DNA of 17,082 bases. Origin: Spirochaetia bacterium. Lineage in GTDB: Bacteria; Spirochaetota; Spirochaetia; PWKH01. The position numbers and the translations under genes were made by a program. The notes beneath the pieces were generated by a model that ran no database searches, was not told the origin of the DNA, and worked only from the letters and a program-made list of their open reading frames with translations. Location of the stretch: positions 1-17,082 of the forward strand of contig SKXS01000171.1 in assembly GCA_007128345.1 (NCBI GenBank). The letters are read 5' to 3'. Positions 13,061-17,082 of the stretch are shown piece after piece; positions within the stretch are counted from its first letter, which is position 1; each line of letters opens with the position of its first letter.

Positions 13061-13987
13061 CTAGACTTTGCCGGTTACCATGGCCAGGAGGGCCATCCGC
13101 ACATATACTCCGTTATGGGCCTGCCGGAAATATGCCGCGTTGGGCAGCTGATCGACATCAGTGGAAATCTCGTCAACCCTGGGAAGCGGATGCAGGATAA
13201 TCATATCCTTGCTGCCGCTTTCAACAAGCTTGCGGTCAAGGACAAAACTTCCCTTCAGGCGCTCATAGTCGCTAGGATTTTCAAACCGTTCCCGCTGAAT
13301 CCTGGTCATATAGACTACATCTGCCTGGAGTGCTTCATTGATATCTGAAGTCATGGTGCACGGGATTGACCGTTTCCGCATATCCTCAACGATATAGTCC
13401 GGCATCTGCAGCTCATCGGGAGCACAGAAGATATACTCGGTTGGGGAAAATGGAGCCAAGGCGTATGAGAGCGAATGAACGGTTCTGCCGTACTTCAAGT
13501 CTCCGATCATGGCAACTTTAAGATTCTCCAGGGTACCCTTTTCTTTCTTGATCGTGTACAGGTCCAGCAATGCCTGGGTCGGATGCTGTCCGGCCCCGTC
13601 ACCGCCGTTAATCACTGGGGCTTTTGCCGCATCAGCCATGATTTCAGCTCCTCCCTTGAGGGGCTGCCGTACGACAATGACATCGACATATCCGTCAACA
13701 GTCATGGCTGTATCAGCTAGGGATTCGCCCTTTGCAGCTGAAGAGCTGTCCGCACTGGCTACGACTATAGCTTTGGCGCCAAGACGGTTTATTGCCGTCT
13801 CAAAGGAGAGCCGGGTACGTGTAGACGGCTCCAGAAACAGCACTGCCACCAAGGTATCACTCAGCATATCCGATACCTTATCATTTTTGACAATCTCTTC
13901 CATTTTCTCCGACTGTCTGAGGATCTCCAGGATATCGTCTCTGGAAAGATCAGCAGCGCTGAGAATATCTCTTCCGGTAAAACTCAT
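13061..13987 (-). CDS. pyrB: aspartate carbamoyltransferase catalytic chain
   Basis: The 308-residue protein aligns by motif with E. coli PyrB along its length. The carbamoyl-phosphate site is STRTR (55-59) with Lys86, HPTQALLDLYT (135-145) and HPLPRVDEI (266-274). Aspartate-binding residues are also kept: Arg168 in DLKYGRTVHS, and Arg229 and Gln231 in YMTRIQRER. That makes it a true ATCase (carbamoyl phosphate plus aspartate to N-carbamoylaspartate) rather than an unassigned YgeW-type transferase. No pyrI regulatory gene is adjacent in the window. Placement among catabolic genes could mean pyrimidine synthesis drawing on catabolic carbamoyl phosphate, or use of the enzyme in carbamoylaspartate breakdown. 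GGGAGG lies 5 bases before the ATG. Confidence 0.92.
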   Translation of the reverse strand: MSFTGRDILSAADLSRDDILEILRQSEKMEEIVKNDKVSDMLSDTLVAVLFLEPSTRTRLSFETAINRLGAKAIVVASADSSSAAKGESLADTAMTVDGYVDVIVVRQPLKGGAEIMADAAKAPVINGGDGAGQHPTQALLDLYTIKKEKGTLENLKVAMIGDLKYGRTVHSLSYALAPFSPTEYIFCAPDELQMPDYIVEDMRKRSIPCTMTSDINEALQADVVYMTRIQRERFENPSDYERLKGSFVLDRKLVESGSKDMIILHPLPRVDEISTDVDQLPNAAYFRQAHNGVYVRMALLAMVTGKV

Positions 13988-14022
13988 GTATACCTCCCTG
14001 TGTGATGTATCATACTGTCAAA

Positions 14023-14034
14023 GCTCATATGAGC
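14023..14034. promoter_or_regulatory. 12-bp perfect palindrome in the racemase-pyrB gap
   Basis: GCTCATATGAGC is a perfect palindrome in the 52-base gap between the racemase stop and the pyrB start. TTGACA follows on the minus strand, but no -10 lies at a proper distance. It may be a protein site or chance. Confidence 0.2.
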
Positions 14035-14039
14035 ATGCA

Positions 14040-14750
14040 TTATTTCTTATATTCCTTCTTGGACGGGGCAGCATAGAGCGCCCGCTTGGAATGGCACAGC
14101 CCGGCTTCCGCCATAGCTTCAGCATACTTGAACGCTACGGATGTAGGATCGATGACTATGACATTCAGCTCCTTTGCAGCCGCTTCGGCATATCCGACCA
14201 TCCCGGCGCACCCGAGAATGATCACTTCCGCCCCGTCTTCTTCCACCGCCTTGCGGGACACTTCCATAATCCGCTGCTGTGCCAGTTCAGGTTTCTGCTC
14301 CGTCTCGGTCACCGTCATACCCAGCTCGCGCACGGAGGCGACGTGGTAGGGCATCTTATTTCGCCATACATCATTGTACTTGCTGGGTATGCGTTTTTTC
14401 ATGGGTGTGAGAATCGTGAACTTGTCGCCGAGCATAGCTGCGGCATGGAAGGAGGCTTCCTGGATACCCACTACAAGGATATCTGATATCTCCTTCATCG
14501 CCACCAGTCCCGGATCCGCAAAACAGGCGAGCACCACAGCATCGTATCCCTGCTCATTAGCTTCCCTGACCAGCTCAAGACTGTGGAACGCCGCCAGTAT
14601 CTCATCATAGGCTGACTCGATGGCAACCGGACCCTTCCGGGGACAGACAACCGTCAGCTCTGTCTCCGGTCGCCGAATTCGCTCCAGCTCTTCGCGGATA
14701 TGCCCGGTCATTTCCTCGGAAGTGTTCGGATTGATTACCATGATTTTCAT
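14040..14750 (-). CDS. Asp/Glu/hydantoin racemase family, hydantoin- or allantoin-racemase-like
   Basis: This 236-residue cytosolic enzyme has the two-cysteine racemase pattern: INPNTS (6-11), the AIES segment (43-46), Cys76 in VVLACFADPG and Cys181 in IILGCAGM. These are the positions reported as the acid/base pair in studied hydantoin racemases. The family also includes allantoin racemase (HpxA) and aspartate or glutamate racemases; the NPNTS start and ACFADPG favour the hydantoin/allantoin branch. With a PuuE allantoinase in the same window, interconversion of allantoin enantiomers is an attractive guess. AAGGAG precedes the ATG, which overlaps the iorB stop as ATGA, so it is cotranslated with the ferredoxin oxidoreductase. 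The last 20 residues are lysine-rich and not conserved as far as I can judge. Confidence 0.88.
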   Translation of the reverse strand: MKIMVINPNTSEEMTGHIREELERIRRPETELTVVCPRKGPVAIESAYDEILAAFHSLELVREANEQGYDAVVLACFADPGLVAMKEISDILVVGIQEASFHAAAMLGDKFTILTPMKKRIPSKYNDVWRNKMPYHVASVRELGMTVTETEQKPELAQQRIMEVSRKAVEEDGAEVIILGCAGMVGYAEAAAKELNVIVIDPTSVAFKYAEAMAEAGLCHSKRALYAAPSKKEYKK

Positions 14751-15349
14751 GTGATGGACTCCTTGGCCTTCATCATTTCTCTGCCAGTTCGGAAAGCCTC
14801 CAAGTTTGCGTCCGCAAGCTGCTTAGGAACGAATTTCTTGATGGCAGTTTCCCAGGTTTCAAGATCAATGTCAAGAAACACGGTCAGAGCGCCGAGCAGC
14901 ATGACGTTCACTGTTTTCACGTTGCCTATTTCTATCGCCTTCTCGGTGGCATTGATGCTGTAGATATTTCCGGCACTCTCCTTGAGCGCATGATCAATCT
15001 CCTCGTCGGAGGGATAGGTGTTCAGCCCGCTGGTCACCGTAACCGGCGGTATCTTGTACTCGTTGTACACGATGGTGCTCTTTGTATTGAGAAAATCAAG
15101 CTGACGCAGCGCCTCTATGGGTTCAAAGGACAGCAGGTAATCCACCGTCCCTCTCATGGACATCGGCGCGTCAACCTTATCTCCCCAGCGCACATGACTG
15201 ACCACACTTCCCCCGCGGATGGCCAGCCCCAGCACATCCGTCTTCTTCGCATCACAGCCCGTCATCATACCGACTTCTGCCAGAATATCGCCTGCCAGAA
15301 CTGTTCCCTGGCCGCCAACGCCTACAATAATAAAATTTATATCTTTCAT
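14747..15349 (-). CDS. iorB: indolepyruvate ferredoxin oxidoreductase, beta subunit
   Basis: This 200-residue protein is the gamma-domain partner of IorA, with GVGGQGTVLAGDILAE near the N-terminus (about 9-24), the LAIRGGSVVSHVRWG block and the later TVNVMLLGALTVFLD. IorAB oxidises aryl pyruvates from aromatic amino-acid transamination to aryl-acyl-CoA and CO2, reducing ferredoxin; some members take other 2-oxo acids. Start and stop overlap iorA and the racemase gene respectively by ATGA, so the three are translationally coupled. AAGGAGAG precedes the ATG. The length fits the family. Confidence 0.93.
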   Translation of the reverse strand: MKDINFIIVGVGGQGTVLAGDILAEVGMMTGCDAKKTDVLGLAIRGGSVVSHVRWGDKVDAPMSMRGTVDYLLSFEPIEALRQLDFLNTKSTIVYNEYKIPPVTVTSGLNTYPSDEEIDHALKESAGNIYSINATEKAIEIGNVKTVNVMLLGALTVFLDIDLETWETAIKKFVPKQLADANLEAFRTGREMMKAKESIT

Positions 15350-17082
15350 TCTGCTAAACTCTCCTTCCCGGACTCGGGCGGCTCAATCGCTCCTGTAGGA
15401 CATACCTGCGCGCATACACTGCATCCATTGCACAGCGTGGGATCGATCTTCGACTTGTATTTGTTGTTCTTCTCATTCTTCATGGTATTCATTACCACAG
15501 CAGGACACCCAACCCGAAAACACGCATGGCAGGCTATGCACTTTTCTACATTCACGCTGAACGCAGGCTTCGGCTTCCTTGAGACAAAAATACACTCACC
15601 CTTGGTAATCAGCACCGACGTGCCGTCAAACTTCAGGCATTCGTCAAATCCGGATTTTACCTCTTTCACGTTGAAGGCGTTCACTGTCATCACCTTCTCC
15701 ACTCCCATAGCCTTAACCAGCGGTTCAATCTCAATTTTCTTGGCCTTCCGTTCTTTGGTGACGCTCCAGCTCATCCCGGGATGATCCTGGTGTCCGGTCA
15801 TTGCGGTATTGCTGTTGTCCATGATGACCACAACTCCCTTCCCCCGGTTATGGACCATATTGACCAATGGCGGCATCCCAGAATGGAAGAATGTTGAATC
15901 ACCAATCGTGCACACTGCGTTTTCCGGAATATTTGCGAGGCCGATGCCGTGAAGCACCCCCACGCTCGCCCCCATGGCTCCCATGGTATGCTGCGCATTA
16001 AATGGAGGCATGCTCCCCAGATTGTAACAGCCGATATCTCCTGCAACTGGAACCTTCAGCTTGTTCATGGTATAGAAACTTGCACGGTGCGGACATCCGG
16101 GACAGAATATGGGCGACCGTACAGGCAGTTTCTCTATCAGCTCCTGGAACTTGCTCCTGGGGGATTTTTCTCCCTCAATCAGCCCCGCATCAAGTGAAAG
16201 ATCCTTCATCCTGTCAGGCAGCAGCTCATAGCACGGCGGGAAGATATCCTTTCCTCGAACCTCTATGCCCATTGCCTTAATCTGCTCTTCCAGCACGGGA
16301 TCAAGCTCTTCTATGACAATCAGCTGATCAACCTTGGACGCAAACTCACGAATAAGCTTCTTGGGTATCGGATTGATCATCCCGAGCTTCAGAATAGACG
16401 CATGGGGAAATACATCTCCCACGTAGGTCTTCACAACCCCCGCGGTAATAATCCCTATCTTTGTGTCTTTCCATTCCACTTTATTCAGATCCGATGTCTC
16501 TGCCCATTCGGCAATATCCAGCATGCGCTGCTCGACCTTCGCGTGCATCTCCTTGGCATACATTGCCGTACAGTTGTATTTCGGAATATTTCGGGGAAAC
16601 TTCCCTACTTCCTTCGGTACCTCCGGCCGCGTACCGAGCTCCACGATGGTCTTGGAGTGGGACACCCGCATGACCGTTCGGATGAGCACAGGAGTGTCAA
16701 ACTTTTCCGATATCTCTATCCCCTTTACGACAAAATCCTTTGCCTCCTGGCTGTCCTGCGGTTCCAGCGTCGGAATCTTTGCCAGCCGGGAATACCAGCG
16801 GTTGTCCTGCTCATTCTGGGAGCTGAACAGACCGGGATCATCCGCCGTCACCACAACAAGCCCCGCCTCAGCTCCTGTGTACACCGTATACAGCAGCGAG
16901 TCAGCAAGGACATTCACCCCCACCTGCTTGGTCGTTACCATAGACCTGCGGCCTGAATAGGCAGCACCTGCAGCCGCATCCATGGCTACCTTCTCGTTGG
17001 CTGACCATTCTGAATAGATGTCTGCGTCGTAATGTGTTCCCACATTCAGTATGATCTCCGAACTAGGCGTTCCCGGATATCC
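15346..17082 (-). CDS. iorA: indolepyruvate ferredoxin oxidoreductase, alpha subunit (5' end beyond the window)
   Basis: The frame stays open to base 17082, showing 578 residues that begin GYPGTPSSEI, the N-terminal motif usually found some 25 residues into IorA; so only a short start is missing. The GTG at 17043 is internal, not the start. Domains in order are the oxidoreductase pyrimidine-binding region, a transketolase-type central domain, the TPP-binding domain with FCPGCPHRASFY and GDSTFFHSGMPPLVNM with MDNSNTAMTGHQDHPG, and a C-terminal ferredoxin domain. The last has two cluster motifs, CIACHACFRVGCP and CNGCSVCAQVCP. It is oxygen-sensitive chemistry typical of anaerobes. It probably heads the long minus-strand operon; its promoter is outside the window. 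Confidence 0.94.
   Translation of the reverse strand, partial: GYPGTPSSEIILNVGTHYDADIYSEWSANEKVAMDAAAGAAYSGRRSMVTTKQVGVNVLADSLLYTVYTGAEAGLVVVTADDPGLFSSQNEQDNRWYSRLAKIPTLEPQDSQEAKDFVVKGIEISEKFDTPVLIRTVMRVSHSKTIVELGTRPEVPKEVGKFPRNIPKYNCTAMYAKEMHAKVEQRMLDIAEWAETSDLNKVEWKDTKIGIITAGVVKTYVGDVFPHASILKLGMINPIPKKLIREFASKVDQLIVIEELDPVLEEQIKAMGIEVRGKDIFPPCYELLPDRMKDLSLDAGLIEGEKSPRSKFQELIEKLPVRSPIFCPGCPHRASFYTMNKLKVPVAGDIGCYNLGSMPPFNAQHTMGAMGASVGVLHGIGLANIPENAVCTIGDSTFFHSGMPPLVNMVHNRGKGVVVIMDNSNTAMTGHQDHPGMSWSVTKERKAKKIEIEPLVKAMGVEKVMTVNAFNVKEVKSGFDECLKFDGTSVLITKGECIFVSRKPKPAFSVNVEKCIACHACFRVGCPAVVMNTMKNEKNNKYKSKIDPTLCNGCSVCAQVCPTGAIEPPESGKESLAE

Noticed and set aside
13987..14040. A TTGACA hexamer in the racemase-pyrB gap as a pyrB promoter
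   Set aside because: No -10-like hexamer lies 15-19 bases downstream; TATGAT follows after only one base.
13509..14486. A 325-codon plus-strand frame across pyrB and the racemase gene
   Set aside because: It spans two well-supported minus-strand genes and the gap between them; its composition is that of a shadow frame.
14990..15784. A 264-codon plus-strand frame opposite iorB and iorA
   Set aside because: It crosses the iorA/iorB overlap and has no recognisable domain, while both minus-strand genes are certain.
17041..17043. GTG at 17043 as the iorA start codon
   Set aside because: The frame continues upstream to the window edge and encodes the conserved GYPGTPSSE motif, so the true start is outside the window.

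Overview
The window (17,082 bases, moderate GC, densely coding) looks like a bacterial chromosome segment from an anaerobic or fermentative organism. The best clue to the lineage is the signal peptide of the solute-binding protein at 6433-8016, whose processing region reads VFAAGQREA. 'FAxGQxE' ends of this kind are common in spirochaete binding proteins, so I lean towards Spirochaetota, without proof. No tRNA, rRNA, insertion sequence, prophage or CRISPR array was seen.

Layout. (1) 1-2369: a PuuE-type allantoinase on the minus strand, divergent from a plus-strand pair encoding a YhcH/YjgK/YiaL-family cupin and a DJ-1/PfpI-family protein. The 108-base divergent region carries two facing sigma70-like promoters. 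Each has a 17-base spacer and lies about 7 bases from the preferred ATG, which suggests leaderless mRNAs. (2) 2378-8016: a complete minus-strand oligopeptide-type ABC importer in the order binding protein, two permeases, two ATPases, behind a near-consensus promoter at 8145-8173. (3) 8269-17082: a long minus-strand series. In transcription order it runs indolepyruvate ferredoxin oxidoreductase alpha (cut by the window edge) and beta, Asp/Glu/hydantoin racemase, aspartate carbamoyltransferase, RidA, an IclR-family regulator, a dihydrodipicolinate-synthase-family aldolase, carbamate kinase and a class I/II aminotransferase, ending at a 14-bp hairpin.

How the genes may work together (inference). 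Allantoinase, a hydantoin/allantoin-racemase-like enzyme, a carbamoyltransferase and a carbamate kinase together suggest ureide (allantoin or hydantoin) breakdown with ATP recovered from carbamoyl phosphate. The aminotransferase, RidA and IorAB suggest transamination of amino acids, removal of reactive enamines or imines, and ferredoxin-linked oxidation of the 2-oxo acids. The peptide importer and IclR regulator fit a nitrogen-scavenging, amino-acid-fermenting locus. Steps normally needed between allantoate and carbamoyl phosphate are not in the window. An ATGCAAAT-centred motif occurs at three intergenic sites: in the iclR promoter, between the divergent promoters, and downstream of puuE. It is a candidate operator linking the locus.
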